Source: a virus
DNA: 39,662 bases
Virus record (IMG/VR): IMGVR_UViG_3300037086_000074
Coordinates: 1 to 39,662 of that record
Strand: one strand, 5' to 3'
A model generated the notes under the pieces. That model made no database searches. It saw only the letters and a list, made by a program, of their open reading frames with translations, and had not been told where the DNA came from. A program made the translations under genes and the position numbers. Shown one piece after another: positions 1-7,441 of the stretch; within the stretch, counting starts at the first letter, position 1, and the number at the start of each line of letters is the position of its first letter.

Positions 1-134
1 CAACCTGGCGGCCCTTGGTGAGATGTTGCGCGGCCACTTCAGCGCTTCGTCCCCATAGGGTCACGTCGAAGAACCCGGCACCAATGCTGCCGTCGTCCTG
101 TTTGGGGCCGGCGCGGTCGACGGCGAGGCGGAGT
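1..134. repeat. Terminal direct repeat, left copy
   Basis: These 134 bases match 39529-39662 at all positions except base 8 (G here, A at 39536). The repeat lies inside the SSB gene, and joining the two ends restores one continuous SSB reading frame, so the window is a circular or terminally redundant genome of about 39,528 bp. The mismatch changes one arginine codon synonymously (CGC here, CGT at the right end), which suggests a strain variant or sequencing error. Confidence 0.95.
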
Positions 135-214
135 GAACAGACTTCCGTCCCGCTCGGGAGCGTTTTGGCTTCGGGAGCGCGGGTTAGGCGCCCAATGATG
201 TCTACCGAATTGAT
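1..214 (-). CDS. ssb: Single-stranded DNA-binding protein, N-terminal part (continues at right end)
   Basis: Codes for the N-terminal part of a 131-residue SSB that continues at the right end of the window. SSB coats single-stranded DNA during phage replication and recombination. The OB-fold start is clear: NSVDIIGRLTRAPE, then SLRLAVDR and FFDVTLWG. There is no ATG, GTG or TTG in frame between the upstream stop (TGA at 250-248) and codon 51. The likely start is ATC at 214-212, which falls where the family methionine lies and has AAAGGAG (227-221) six bases upstream. Starting at the GTG of codon 51 would remove the first OB-fold strands. The gene lies 77 bp below the 140-residue ORF. Confidence 0.85.
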   Translation of the reverse strand, partial: MNSVDIIGRLTRAPEAKTLPSGTEVCSLRLAVDRAGPKQDDGSIGAGFFDVTLWGRSAEVAAQHLTKGRQV

Positions 215-291
215 GGCGTGCTCCTTTGTTGAAAGTGTTGGCGCCTGTCACCCCGGCGCCCCGGTTAGACCCGCAGCCCACGGGCGCGCGG

Positions 292-714
292 TCACAAACG
301 GCTAGAGGCACCGTCCCCAGAAGCCTCCAACCGCTCTCTTACAAACTCTGCCCCGTTGATGTTGAACAGCACAGCAGCGGCGTGGTCCTCGTCTGTCTCG
401 CCTGCTAGCCATTGCTCGAAGTGTCGGCACGCCGATTCGCGGAACCGCTGTAGCTCCTCCTGCCCGGCGGCGAGCGTCCAGTTCGGGACGCCGATCTCCG
501 GCGGCGGATACTTCGCTTCGCCCTTGGTCAGATGCGCGGCCCATCGGCGCAGCATCGGCCCAAAGCGAATGAGCAGGTAGTTGGTCTTTCCTTCGGATGT
601 GTCGCGCACCATGCCTGAGGGCGCCGGCCAGTTTCCGAGTTCTCGCAGCACGTCCGCACGCTCCAGCGCGAGATGTTCGATGTCGTGTCGGATCTCCGTG
701 AGGGTGCGGGTCAT
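292..714 (-). CDS. Hypothetical protein, 140 aa
   Basis: Soluble protein of unknown function. It begins with a charged helical stretch (MTRTLTEIRHDIEHLALERA), followed by a tryptophan-rich middle (PMLRRWAAHL, VPNWTLAAG) and a helical C-terminal half with HFEQWLAGETDEDH. No membrane segment or cysteine motif is visible. The start was chosen because ATG at 714 overlaps the TGA of the gene above (ATGA), the usual arrangement here. A longer ORF reaching 987 would overlap that gene by almost its whole length. It precedes SSB in the replication-side operon, so a replication or recombination accessory role is possible but not shown. Confidence 0.75.
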   Translation of the reverse strand: MTRTLTEIRHDIEHLALERADVLRELGNWPAPSGMVRDTSEGKTNYLLIRFGPMLRRWAAHLTKGEAKYPPPEIGVPNWTLAAGQEELQRFRESACRHFEQWLAGETDEDHAAAVLFNINGAEFVRERLEASGDGASSRL

Positions 715-995
715 GCTGCGAGTCCTTTTGCGCAGGGATGAGATGTCCACCAACGAGCGGCGGCGGCGAGGGAGGGTGGTTGCGTGGTACTGCCGCACCA
801 TCGGCAAACGACTTGCGGGCGCGGCGTTTCGCGATGCGAGAGCAGCCATTCGAGGTCGGCTAGCGTCTCGATGACGCTCGACGGTCGGACGCCGCCTTTC
901 CACTCTCCGTCTGTCCCGAGGTAGCGCGCTGCCGGGTCGGTGGCGCATTCCTGGGATTCCACGGGTAAGCGTATGGGGGAGCTGCACTCTGTCAA
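711..995 (-). CDS. Small zinc-binding-like protein, 94 aa
   Basis: Unknown function. It carries CRWCG near residue 72 and a later HPCAK, a spacing that could bind a metal ion, and a tryptophan pair between them. I chose TTG at 995, which overlaps the TGA of the preceding gene (TTGA); ATG at 1010 in the same frame is the alternative and would add five residues. The 3' end overlaps the following gene by four bases (ATGA). It belongs to a run of small coupled genes between the primase-helicase and SSB. Confidence 0.65.
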   Translation of the reverse strand: MTECSSPIRLPVESQECATDPAARYLGTDGEWKGGVRPSSVIETLADLEWLLSHRETPRPQVVCRWCGSTTQPPSLAAAARWWTSHPCAKGLAA

Positions 996-1186
996 GCCCA
1001 GTACGCCCATCGCTGCCGTACCGCCTTCTCCCGCGGATAGCCGAGAATCCTCGCCCCGAGCAGGGCCTTCGCCTCGTGTAGCACCCTCGCCTCGTCCGGA
1101 GCCTTGGCCGACAGCCGCCGCATGAACTTCCGTTCCGTGTCGTCGTAGCGTGCTGTGAGTTCGTGCCATGTCACACGCTCCGTCAC
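992..1186 (-). CDS. Hypothetical protein, 64 aa
   Basis: Small, basic, mostly helical protein (TARYDDTERKFMRRLSAKA, then LLGARILGYPREKAVRQRW). No known domain recognised. The start is GTG at 1186, overlapping the previous stop as GTGA; the ORF is open farther upstream, but that part lies inside the preceding gene in another frame. No function can be given. Confidence 0.65.
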   Translation of the reverse strand: MTERVTWHELTARYDDTERKFMRRLSAKAPDEARVLHEAKALLGARILGYPREKAVRQRWAYWA

Positions 1187-1812
1187 GCCACGGCCGCGGG
1201 AAGTTCGATCCGCTCCGGCATCAACTGAAGCAGACCGTCCACAGCTTCCTTGACGATCGTCTCGCGGACACGTTCGTTCCACCATTCAATCGCAGCCCAG
1301 ACGAGCACGGCGGTCGGCGGTATCCCTTCGCGTCGACTGATCGGCGCCCGGAGGTCCTGCACGAACGAGAGGACTTCCACGTTCGCGGGCAGCCGGTCGC
1401 CGACGCTGTAGCGAACGGAGTGTGTGTCGCCGTCCCAACGGTCGCGGCGGATAGCCTCCCAGTAGCGCGGCCGTGTGCCCTGGACGACGCGGACGAGCTC
1501 GTGGGAGAGGCGTTCGCTGTCGAGATAGCGTTGCGAGACGTGCCAGTGATGCGTTGGCCATACGCTGCGCATCAGCATCAGCGCGAGCACGAGACGGGCA
1601 TATGTAGAGTTACATGCGCGCGGGTCGTTGCCGCCGCGGCCGATGCACTCGCGCGGACAGCCGGCGTGCCAGGCGGACGGCATGGTGAGGAGTCGTGACT
1701 CGGCGGTGAACTTGCCGCCGCTGTCGCCGCGTTGGAGGGTTTCGCTTACGTCACGGAGAGATCGTAGGGCGTGGATAAGGTCGACGCGGCGTTGCTGTGC
1801 GTCTTGGTGCAT
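1183..1812 (-). CDS. Hypothetical protein with Cys cluster, 209 aa
   Basis: Unknown function. The N-terminal helical region is followed by HAGCPRECIGRGGNDPRAC (about residues 49-67), a cysteine arrangement that could hold a metal, then an alpha-helical region rich in Trp and Arg. There is no signal peptide or clear membrane span. The start is ATG at 1812; an AAGGAG lies ten bases upstream, and a second out-of-frame ATG sits between them. It follows a 190-bp intergenic stretch with a hairpin, so it may open a transcription unit. It ends with a GTGA overlap into the next gene. Confidence 0.7.
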   Translation of the reverse strand: MHQDAQQRRVDLIHALRSLRDVSETLQRGDSGGKFTAESRLLTMPSAWHAGCPRECIGRGGNDPRACNSTYARLVLALMLMRSVWPTHHWHVSQRYLDSERLSHELVRVVQGTRPRYWEAIRRDRWDGDTHSVRYSVGDRLPANVEVLSFVQDLRAPISRREGIPPTAVLVWAAIEWWNERVRETIVKEAVDGLLQLMPERIELPAAVA

Positions 1813-1870
1813 GGGGACATGGCTCCTTGTCCCCTCCCCCTGCTTTTACGGGTGAACCTGCGGTTACGTG

Positions 1871-1940
1871 GCATCGCACAGCCTCCGGAGGCGTTCGCGG
1901 GGTGCCGCCCGCCAGTATGGGCGGGCACCGCACAGCCTCC
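1871..1940. repeat. Intergenic direct repeats flanking a GC-rich hairpin
   Basis: In the 190-bp gap between the primase-helicase and the 209-aa gene, a 16-base block (GCA[T/C]CGCACAGCCTCC) occurs at 1871-1886 and 1925-1940. Between them is an inverted repeat: GCCCGCC (1907-1913) and GGCGGGC (1920-1926) with a 6-base loop, and GGT/ACC outside it after a 3-base bulge. No T-run follows on either strand. It could act as a tail-less terminator, an mRNA-stabilising hairpin or a protein-binding site. Confidence 0.5.
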
Positions 1941-2002
1941 CCTGACCAGAGGAATCGGATATGGGAGCATACGTACATAGGGTCTTATTCCTTATCCCAT
2001 TA

Positions 2003-3544
2003 CTAGGCAGTAACGTCCAGGGCCTCCTGATCGGCATTCGAGAGCCGCCACATCGCGGCCCCGCCGTATCCACGGGCGCCCCCGCGCGACTCAGCCGCCC
2101 CGTTGAACGCAGCCTCCTTCAACGCGCGGCGAGTCCAGTCGATGCCCTTCGCCCACGCCTCCGCGATGTCGTGTGTCGATTGCCATTCGTCGGTGACGTA
2201 CTCCAGAGCTTCCTGCCACGCCGGCTTCCGCTCAATGTGCTGGAAGCCGATGCCCTCGTGCCACTCCACGAGCCACTCCGTCCCCATCTTCGGCAGGCGC
2301 TTCGAGCGCGTCTTAGCCCATGTCACTCGGCTCCGGTTCGTGCTCCGCGGAAGCCGCTCGAACAGGACAGCCGTGTTCGCGCCACGCTGGAACGCCTTAT
2401 AGCCGGACGCCGACCCGAGCCCATGCATCCGCTGCCCCGGCTGAGGCTCGTTCGCGTGGAAGCCGACGACGACCGCGGCGCGCGGGGAGCGGTCACGGAG
2501 ACGGTCGAGAAAGGTTGTCACGGTACGAACGTTTTTCATCCCGTCCGACAACTCCTCGTACAAGAGCTTGTACCAGGGGTCGATAACGACGATGTTGTAC
2601 CGGGCGAGCGCGTCCTCGATCATCGCGCGGTGTTTCTCGTTGCGGTCAACCTCGAGCCCGTCAGGTAGGAGCACGAGATCGAAACGGTCATCGTTCAGGT
2701 TGAAGCGGGCGCTGTAGAACGTCTCTTGGACTTCCTCTGGGGCCATGTCCCCGAGCTCGATGTAAAGCGCGCGTGTCGCGGCGCCGGAGCCGGTGAAGCC
2801 GAGGAAGTCCGTACCGTGGACGGCCGCCGAGACCATCTCGGCCATAAACGTCGTCTTGCCGTGCCCGATCGGGCCGATAACGTGCGTACGGGTGCCGCCG
2901 CGGATGAGTCCGCCGAGATAGTCGCGCGTCTTGTCGTACTCGCCGACGTTCATAGCGAACTCGCGAAACGAGACGATCGGGAGCAGCGGGGTTGCGGGAG
3001 GCTTCGGCGCCCACGTCGGCGCCTGTTTGGCGAGCCGTTCCAGGGTTTCTCGGGCCTGCTCGCCTAACTCGGCGATCAGGTCGGCCACGTCCGCACCGTC
3101 GTTAAGGGCGGGGTAGGGGTCGATGACCTTGGCGGGAATGCCGCGCTTATGGCAGCTTTGGGCTTTCTGTTCGGCGAGCGCCCGCCCGGGCGCGTCGGCG
3201 TCACAGGGGATGAGCACCCATGCGCAGCCGCGGAAGGCGTCCGCGTATTCGTCCTGCCAGGACGAGGCACCCATCGAGGACGTAGTTGCGACGAAGCCGA
3301 GCGCGGTGAGCGCTTCAGCATCCTTCTCGCCCTCGGGACACCACACGGCGCGGTGATCGCTGCCAGCGGCCAGCACTTCCGGCAGGCGGTAGAGGACACG
3401 GGGGACGCCCTCGAGGTTCCAGACCCATTTCGTGCCGTCGTGGTGGCGTTGGCGGAGGCGTTTGGCGGGGAAGCGGACGCATTGGAATAGTTCCTCGCCG
3501 CTTTCGTCAACGTACGAGTAGACGATCTCAGGGGTTTGGCTCAC
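2003..3544 (-). CDS. TOPRIM / RecA-like ATPase (putative primase-helicase), 513 aa
   Basis: Likely replication protein combining a TOPRIM-like part with a RepA-type (AAA_25/RecA-like) helicase. Residues 65-120 contain CPEGEKDAEAL and PCDADAPG, the glutamate and DxD motifs of TOPRIM domains. Residues 224-232 contain the Walker A motif GPIGHGKTT, and NIVVIDPWYK about 100 residues later is Walker B. The C-terminal 100 residues look like a winged-helix DNA-binding region. No N-terminal zinc-binding primase domain is evident, so priming itself is uncertain. GTG at 3544 overlaps the methyltransferase stop (GTGA). With the helicase and SSB it forms the replication module; no DNA polymerase is seen, so host polymerase is presumably used. 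Confidence 0.85.
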   Translation of the reverse strand: MSQTPEIVYSYVDESGEELFQCVRFPAKRLRQRHHDGTKWVWNLEGVPRVLYRLPEVLAAGSDHRAVWCPEGEKDAEALTALGFVATTSSMGASSWQDEYADAFRGCAWVLIPCDADAPGRALAEQKAQSCHKRGIPAKVIDPYPALNDGADVADLIAELGEQARETLERLAKQAPTWAPKPPATPLLPIVSFREFAMNVGEYDKTRDYLGGLIRGGTRTHVIGPIGHGKTTFMAEMVSAAVHGTDFLGFTGSGAATRALYIELGDMAPEEVQETFYSARFNLNDDRFDLVLLPDGLEVDRNEKHRAMIEDALARYNIVVIDPWYKLLYEELSDGMKNVRTVTTFLDRLRDRSPRAAVVVGFHANEPQPGQRMHGLGSASGYKAFQRGANTAVLFERLPRSTNRSRVTWAKTRSKRLPKMGTEWLVEWHEGIGFQHIERKPAWQEALEYVTDEWQSTHDIAEAWAKGIDWTRRALKEAAFNGAAESRGGARGYGGAAMWRLSNADQEALDVTA

Positions 3545-4455
3545 GCGGCGTCAGCGAGTAGCGAGATTTGCCCTTCCGCTACTGCGAGATTTCGGCAGGC
3601 CGTCCGGAAGTAGCTGTCCTTCAGCTCGATCCCGGAGAACCGGCGGCCATGCTGAAGCGCGACATAACCCCCAGATCCAATTCCAGCGAACGGCGAAAAG
3701 ACGAGATCGCCGGGATTACTCCACAGCTTCACGGCACGTTCAATCACGCCGAGTTGCAACGGCGCGATGTGACGTTCGTCTCCGGCGTCGCGGGCAACCC
3801 GTACGTTTAGCACGTCGGTCTCACGGATGCCGCCGGGGTAGTTCTCGCCCGCGCGATACCATACCGGGGCCGCCCATTCGATCCATTCCTCCGCGGTGAT
3901 CCAGCCCTCTTCGTTGCCGTATCGCTTACTGATCCCGGCACGGATCGGTGTAGGGTTATCGCCCGGCTTACGGAACTGCAAGAGGTAGTCGGCGAGCGCC
4001 ATGTGCATTCGCGACGAGTCATTCGCCAGCGACTTGAAAAGGAGGCCCTGATCTTTCGTGCGGATCGCTTTGACCTGCGGGTCTTTGTCGATGCAAACCT
4101 CGCCGTAGTAGATCCAGCCTGCTTCCTCCATGACATTGATAACAGCGCCGCGAAAGTCGCGCAGGCCGGAATGCCCGTCGAGATATTTCACCTTGATCGA
4201 CTGGCAGAGATGGACGCAGCAGGAGCGGCCGGGCATCGTGACGCGTAACAGGCTCGGAGCGAGGTAGCTGTAGTGCTCGATCAGCTCCTCGATCGTGCGG
4301 GCGTTCCCCATGTCGCGTGGCGAATCGCTGTAGACGTACATGCCGGGGAACGGCGGCGAGAACACGCTCAGCCCGACCGCTTCATCACCTACTTCGGCGA
4401 TGCGTTCGACGCTGTCGCCGAGGCGCAGCTCCCACCGTTTGCCCTTCTCGATCAT
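3541..4455 (-). CDS. DNA methyltransferase (SPPF type), 304 aa
   Basis: Modifies DNA bases using S-adenosylmethionine. SPPF at residues 33-36 is catalytic motif IV, and DLVFSPFAGIGSGG near residues 255-268 is the AdoMet-binding motif I. Finding IV before I is the beta-class order of N4-cytosine and N6-adenine methyltransferases. SPPF rather than DPPY favours N4-cytosine, but this is inference. No restriction enzyme lies next to it, so it is probably an orphan enzyme protecting phage DNA. The start is ATG at 4455, overlapping the helicase stop (ATGA), with GGAGAA inside the helicase end serving as ribosome site. Confidence 0.88.
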   Translation of the reverse strand: MIEKGKRWELRLGDSVERIAEVGDEAVGLSVFSPPFPGMYVYSDSPRDMGNARTIEELIEHYSYLAPSLLRVTMPGRSCCVHLCQSIKVKYLDGHSGLRDFRGAVINVMEEAGWIYYGEVCIDKDPQVKAIRTKDQGLLFKSLANDSSRMHMALADYLLQFRKPGDNPTPIRAGISKRYGNEEGWITAEEWIEWAAPVWYRAGENYPGGIRETDVLNVRVARDAGDERHIAPLQLGVIERAVKLWSNPGDLVFSPFAGIGSGGYVALQHGRRFSGIELKDSYFRTACRNLAVAEGQISLLADAA

Positions 4456-5747
4456 GCGCGTTCTCCCATCGCTTCGATGACCAACTCGAACATCTGGCCA
4501 GCCTCGCGCTCTTTACGGCGGATGTTTTCGAGGACGGTCTGCTCGCGGTTCGACGCGATCACAGTCACCGTGACAGGGCGCGTCTGACCGAACCGCCAAC
4601 AGCGGCGCATCGCCTGGTAGTACTGCTCGTACGAGTCAGAGAGGCCGACGAAGATCACGTCGGAGCAGTGCTGCCAGTTCAATCCCCATCCGGCGATCGA
4701 CGGCTTACTGACGATCACGCGTGCCTCGCCCGCGCTAAACGCGGCGAGCCGTTCCTCCTTGTCGTCGGTTGACTGCGAGCCCGTCACCTCGACGGCGTCG
4801 GGTATCGCGCGGGTGAGCGCCTGCGACTCGGCGTTCAGGTCGCACCACACGACGCACGGCCGCCCATGCGCATTGGCGAGCTCGGCGGCTATCTCAACGC
4901 GATCACTGATCGACTCGCGTCGCGCCTCCCTCCGTTCGGACAACGTCGCGACCGGGACGGAGAAAAGCCGATCCCCGGAAACGGAATCGGCATCGACAGT
5001 GCGAACATTGACGGTCAGTGGTGGCAGGTCGAAACCGCTGGCGTCGAAGCCGAGGTCAGCGGGTGTCCGCAGCATCCGCGCCCATGTCGCGATCCACTGC
5101 CAGTACGCATTCTGACCATACCGCTTGAGCCGCCAGTGCGCCGCGGAGATTCCGTCATTGACGAAGAACTCGGAGAGCATCTGCCGGCGGCCCATCACGT
5201 CTAGAAACTCAGAGTGGCCGCCAAGCTCCTCGTAGTCGTTCGGGGACGGTGTCGCGGTGCAACAGAGCCGATAACGCGCCCGATGCGCGAACAACGTCAG
5301 CGCCTCACGAGTGCGACCGTCGAATGCCTTGAGGATCGAAGACTCGTCAAGCACTATGCCCGACCAATCGTGATCGGCGAAGTGGTGCAGCCGCTCATGG
5401 TTCGTAATATTGATGCCCGGATGGATGTCGGCGGCGGTACGACAGACTGTTGCCTCAATTCCGCACAGCCCCGCCTCGCGTCTCGTCTGTGGGGATACGG
5501 CGAGCGGAGCGAGTATGAGCACGTCTCCACTGGTATGCGCGTGGACGTTGTCCGCCCATGCAAGCTGTATAAGCGTCTTCCCGAGTCCGCAGTCAGCGAA
5601 CAGTGCGCCGCGGCCGTGTCTGAGTAGCCACTCCGTCAAGGCGACCTGGAATGGGAACAGCCGCGAAGGGATGCCCGCCGTGGGGATCAGATCGGCGGGA
5701 GAGGCGGCCCGCTTCCGGTCAATGAAGTCGGTGTAAGTAAGCCTCAC
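4452..5747 (-). CDS. SNF2-like superfamily 2 helicase, 431 aa
   Basis: Phage DEAD/SNF2-type helicase, expected to use ATP to remodel or unwind nucleic acid during replication or recombination. Visible motifs in order: Walker A ADCGLGKT (51-58), motif Ia LILAPLAV, motif II DESS (134-137, in place of DEAD/DEAH), motif III CTATPSPND (163-171), and near the C-terminus the arginine-finger motif QAMRRCWRFGQTRPV. Length is normal for compact phage SNF2 helicases. GTG at 5747 overlaps the previous stop (GTGA); the frame is open upstream, but only inside the neighbouring gene. The codons at its end hold GGAGAA, which can serve the methyltransferase start. Confidence 0.9.
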   Translation of the reverse strand: MRLTYTDFIDRKRAASPADLIPTAGIPSRLFPFQVALTEWLLRHGRGALFADCGLGKTLIQLAWADNVHAHTSGDVLILAPLAVSPQTRREAGLCGIEATVCRTAADIHPGINITNHERLHHFADHDWSGIVLDESSILKAFDGRTREALTLFAHRARYRLCCTATPSPNDYEELGGHSEFLDVMGRRQMLSEFFVNDGISAAHWRLKRYGQNAYWQWIATWARMLRTPADLGFDASGFDLPPLTVNVRTVDADSVSGDRLFSVPVATLSERREARRESISDRVEIAAELANAHGRPCVVWCDLNAESQALTRAIPDAVEVTGSQSTDDKEERLAAFSAGEARVIVSKPSIAGWGLNWQHCSDVIFVGLSDSYEQYYQAMRRCWRFGQTRPVTVTVIASNREQTVLENIRRKEREAGQMFELVIEAMGERA

Positions 5748-6133
5748 GCGGCTTCCAACAACTCGTCCTCGTCCTCTAACACGTACCGATCCTCTCCCCG
5801 CATGTATCGATAAACCGGGACGGCGCCAGAAGCCCGCAAATCCGAGCCCCCGATAGCACACAACAACGGATCGGCCGTCTTCCAGAAGTCGACCCACTCC
5901 ACCGCTTGCCGGCGGATACGCTCAATCGAGTCCGGGTTGACGCGATGGCCCGCCTCGGCTGTGTGCCACTCGAGCGCCCGGATCGCCGTTAGCGGGGCGT
6001 TTGAAGATTCGCGGACGATCGGCCAGGAGGACGGGCCGGAGGACTGGGGCGGTTGGGGATGGTCCGCGCGGAAGCGGTCGATCCAGGCGTTGAGATAGGG
6101 CGCGAGGTCGGCCGTACGAACGCGGAGGGTCAA
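5744..6133 (-). CDS. Hypothetical protein, 129 aa
   Basis: No domain recognised. It has a Pro/Ser-rich stretch around residues 27-38, a helical section with SIERIRRQAVEWVDFWK, and an acidic C-terminus ending DEDELLEAA. The start is TTG at 6133, overlapping the stop of the preceding gene (TTGA). It sits directly before the helicase with a GTGA overlap, so it is probably co-translated with it. Confidence 0.65.
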   Translation of the reverse strand: MTLRVRTADLAPYLNAWIDRFRADHPQPPQSSGPSSWPIVRESSNAPLTAIRALEWHTAEAGHRVNPDSIERIRRQAVEWVDFWKTADPLLCAIGGSDLRASGAVPVYRYMRGEDRYVLEDEDELLEAA

Positions 6134-6618
6134 ACGGCGGCTTCGGGGTTGGGGGCGCCGTCAGGCACAGAGCCACTCTCTCGGACTTTCGCCGTTTGTT
6201 GGCTACATGCCGGATGGATAGGGCAACCACCTAGAACGGAGGTTCGCTGTGAGGCGGTATGGAGAAAGGGATCTACGGAAACTTTGGTATCCGGTGCCAC
6301 GGCCAAGCTCCATCGCTTGGCGTTTGATTTGTCGTCCGGTGTGACAACGCGCCTAGAGAGCGAATCCGCCCAGGTCGATTCAGCGGTTTGACCCTCCCCG
6401 TAGAGCCGTGCGCGAGCCGTACGAATATCGGCCAACGCCTTCCGTATGTCAGCGTCCGCGCTTACAGCCGTAGGCGGCTCGGGCGCTCCCCAAAGCGCTC
6501 GCCAAACGGATACAGCTTCGTCATCGGTCATCAGGCCGTCTCGGACGTAGAACGACAGCGCGAGTAGGAAGGCGCCGCCCATTAGGTACCCTTCTCCTCG
6601 CGAGAGCCCAATAGCCAT
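6130..6618 (-). CDS. Hypothetical protein, 162 aa
   Basis: No recognised domain. A hydrophobic patch (GGAFLLALSFYV) lies near the N-terminus, followed by an acidic helix, an ADADIRKALADIRTARARLY helix and a low-complexity second half. The start is uncertain: ATG at 6618 has no clear ribosome site, while ATG at 6582 (codon 13) is preceded by GAGAAGGG at good distance. The stop overlaps the next gene as TTGA. The 3' half has less typical codon use, so its end may be decayed. Confidence 0.5.
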   Translation of the reverse strand: MAIGLSRGEGYLMGGAFLLALSFYVRDGLMTDDEAVSVWRALWGAPEPPTAVSADADIRKALADIRTARARLYGEGQTAESTWADSLSRRVVTPDDKSNAKRWSLAVAPDTKVSVDPFLHTASQRTSVLGGCPIHPACSQQTAKVRESGSVPDGAPNPEAAV

Positions 6619-6663
6619 GCGGGGACACCGCGAACGGATGATCTAGCGAAAGTTGGGCGAACC

Positions 6664-6948
6664 TTACTCATCCTTACCAGGTTCGTTGCCGGATGTGAAT
6701 ACGACTTGCGAGAGTGACCCTTGCTCGCGCTGCCAGGCCACGAACCAAGACGCGAACGAGTTAACGGCTGCCTTGTCGTCCAAGTCGGGTAGAACGACCT
6801 CGGTTTCCATTGCGAACCGGAGCCACTCGCGCATCGGGCAGCCGTTCTCGTGAAGCCACCACGACTCGGGGCGCTCGGCCTTCTCCTTGCCGTATGCGCG
6901 GACGGCGCCGCATAGCGGTACGCATTGGGGTCTACGTGTGTCGCTCAC
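6664..6948 (-). CDS. Hypothetical protein, 94 aa
   Basis: Unknown protein with scattered tryptophans (ESWWLHENGCPMREWLRFAM, then SWFVAWQREQG). Two early cysteines (CVPLC) and one at residue 37 do not form a clear metal site. The GTG start at 6948 has AAGGAGG nine bases upstream. It is transcribed away from the plus-strand HNH gene, and the 73-bp gap between them must hold the HNH promoter and probably one for this gene. Confidence 0.65.
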   Translation of the reverse strand: MSDTRRPQCVPLCGAVRAYGKEKAERPESWWLHENGCPMREWLRFAMETEVVLPDLDDKAAVNSFASWFVAWQREQGSLSQVVFTSGNEPGKDE

Positions 6949-7006
6949 GCTACGATTCCTCCTTAGGGGCGAGCGCCGGAGTCGGAGAGCCGGGGCGGCG
7001 CGTTTG

Positions 7007-7021
7007 TGGTAAAATACCCGT
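7007..7021 (+). promoter_or_regulatory. Extended -10 promoter giving a probable leaderless HNH mRNA
   Basis: TGG then TAAAAT (7010-7015) is an extended -10 element (TGnTAnnnT). The ATG of the HNH ORF lies at 7022, exactly six bases after the hexamer, so transcription should begin on or next to the A of the start codon. No Shine-Dalgarno is present between them and no good -35 is visible. This geometry is typical of leaderless genes in Actinomycetota. The same transcript would run into tRNA-Tyr. Confidence 0.6.
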
Positions 7022-7441
7022 ATGCCCTACAACGCGGAAAATATGGCCGCGTACATCACGCGGTACCGTCGCGGCCGACGGCAAGAGGCAATCGACTTCC
7101 TCGGCGGCGTCTGCGCCGAATGCGGTTCGACCGATGGCCTCGAGTTCGACCACATCGACCCGAGCACTAAGGTTGCCTCCATCGCCTCTATGCTTACCGT
7201 CAGCAAGAGACGGTTTTGGGAGGAAGTCCGCAAGTGTCAACTTCTCTGCGCCGCGTGCCACGATGCGCGCACCAAGACGCAAGGGCTTCCCGATCCGTGG
7301 AACAAGGGCTTGCACGTCGTTCGGCATGGCACCGAATGGGAATACCGCTTGGGTTGTCGCTGTGATTCGTGTGGGGCCGCTAAGCGCGCAGCACGGCAAC
7401 GAGGGGGAGCTTCCGGGACGGCGATCGGAGCCGGTCTGTAA
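7022..7441 (+). CDS. HNH endonuclease overlapping tRNA-Tyr, 139 aa
   Basis: Free-standing HNH nuclease. CAEC (31-34), FDHID (42-46, the catalytic His region) and CAAC (76-79) form the zinc-bound beta-beta-alpha-metal fold. The C-terminal HGTEWEYRLGCRCDSC (102-117) is a module often seen in actinobacterial phage HNH proteins. It is one of only four plus-strand genes and appears leaderless. The last 13 codons and the stop lie inside tRNA-Tyr; the TAA stop uses the second and third anticodon bases. It might be a homing-type nuclease associated with the tRNA, which is inference. Confidence 0.8.
   Translation: MPYNAENMAAYITRYRRGRRQEAIDFLGGVCAECGSTDGLEFDHIDPSTKVASIASMLTVSKRRFWEEVRKCQLLCAACHDARTKTQGLPDPWNKGLHVVRHGTEWEYRLGCRCDSCGAAKRAARQRGGASGTAIGAGL

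Noticed and set aside
1746-1978. Small minus-strand ORFs in the 1813-2002 gap (about 74 codons)
   Set aside because: Composition comes from the direct repeats, they overlap the 209-residue gene in another frame and have no ribosome site.
2003-3520. Long plus-strand ORFs opposite the primase-helicase (up to 235 codons)
   Set aside because: Arg/Ala/Pro-rich shadow frames of a high-GC gene; the minus strand carries clear Walker and TOPRIM motifs.
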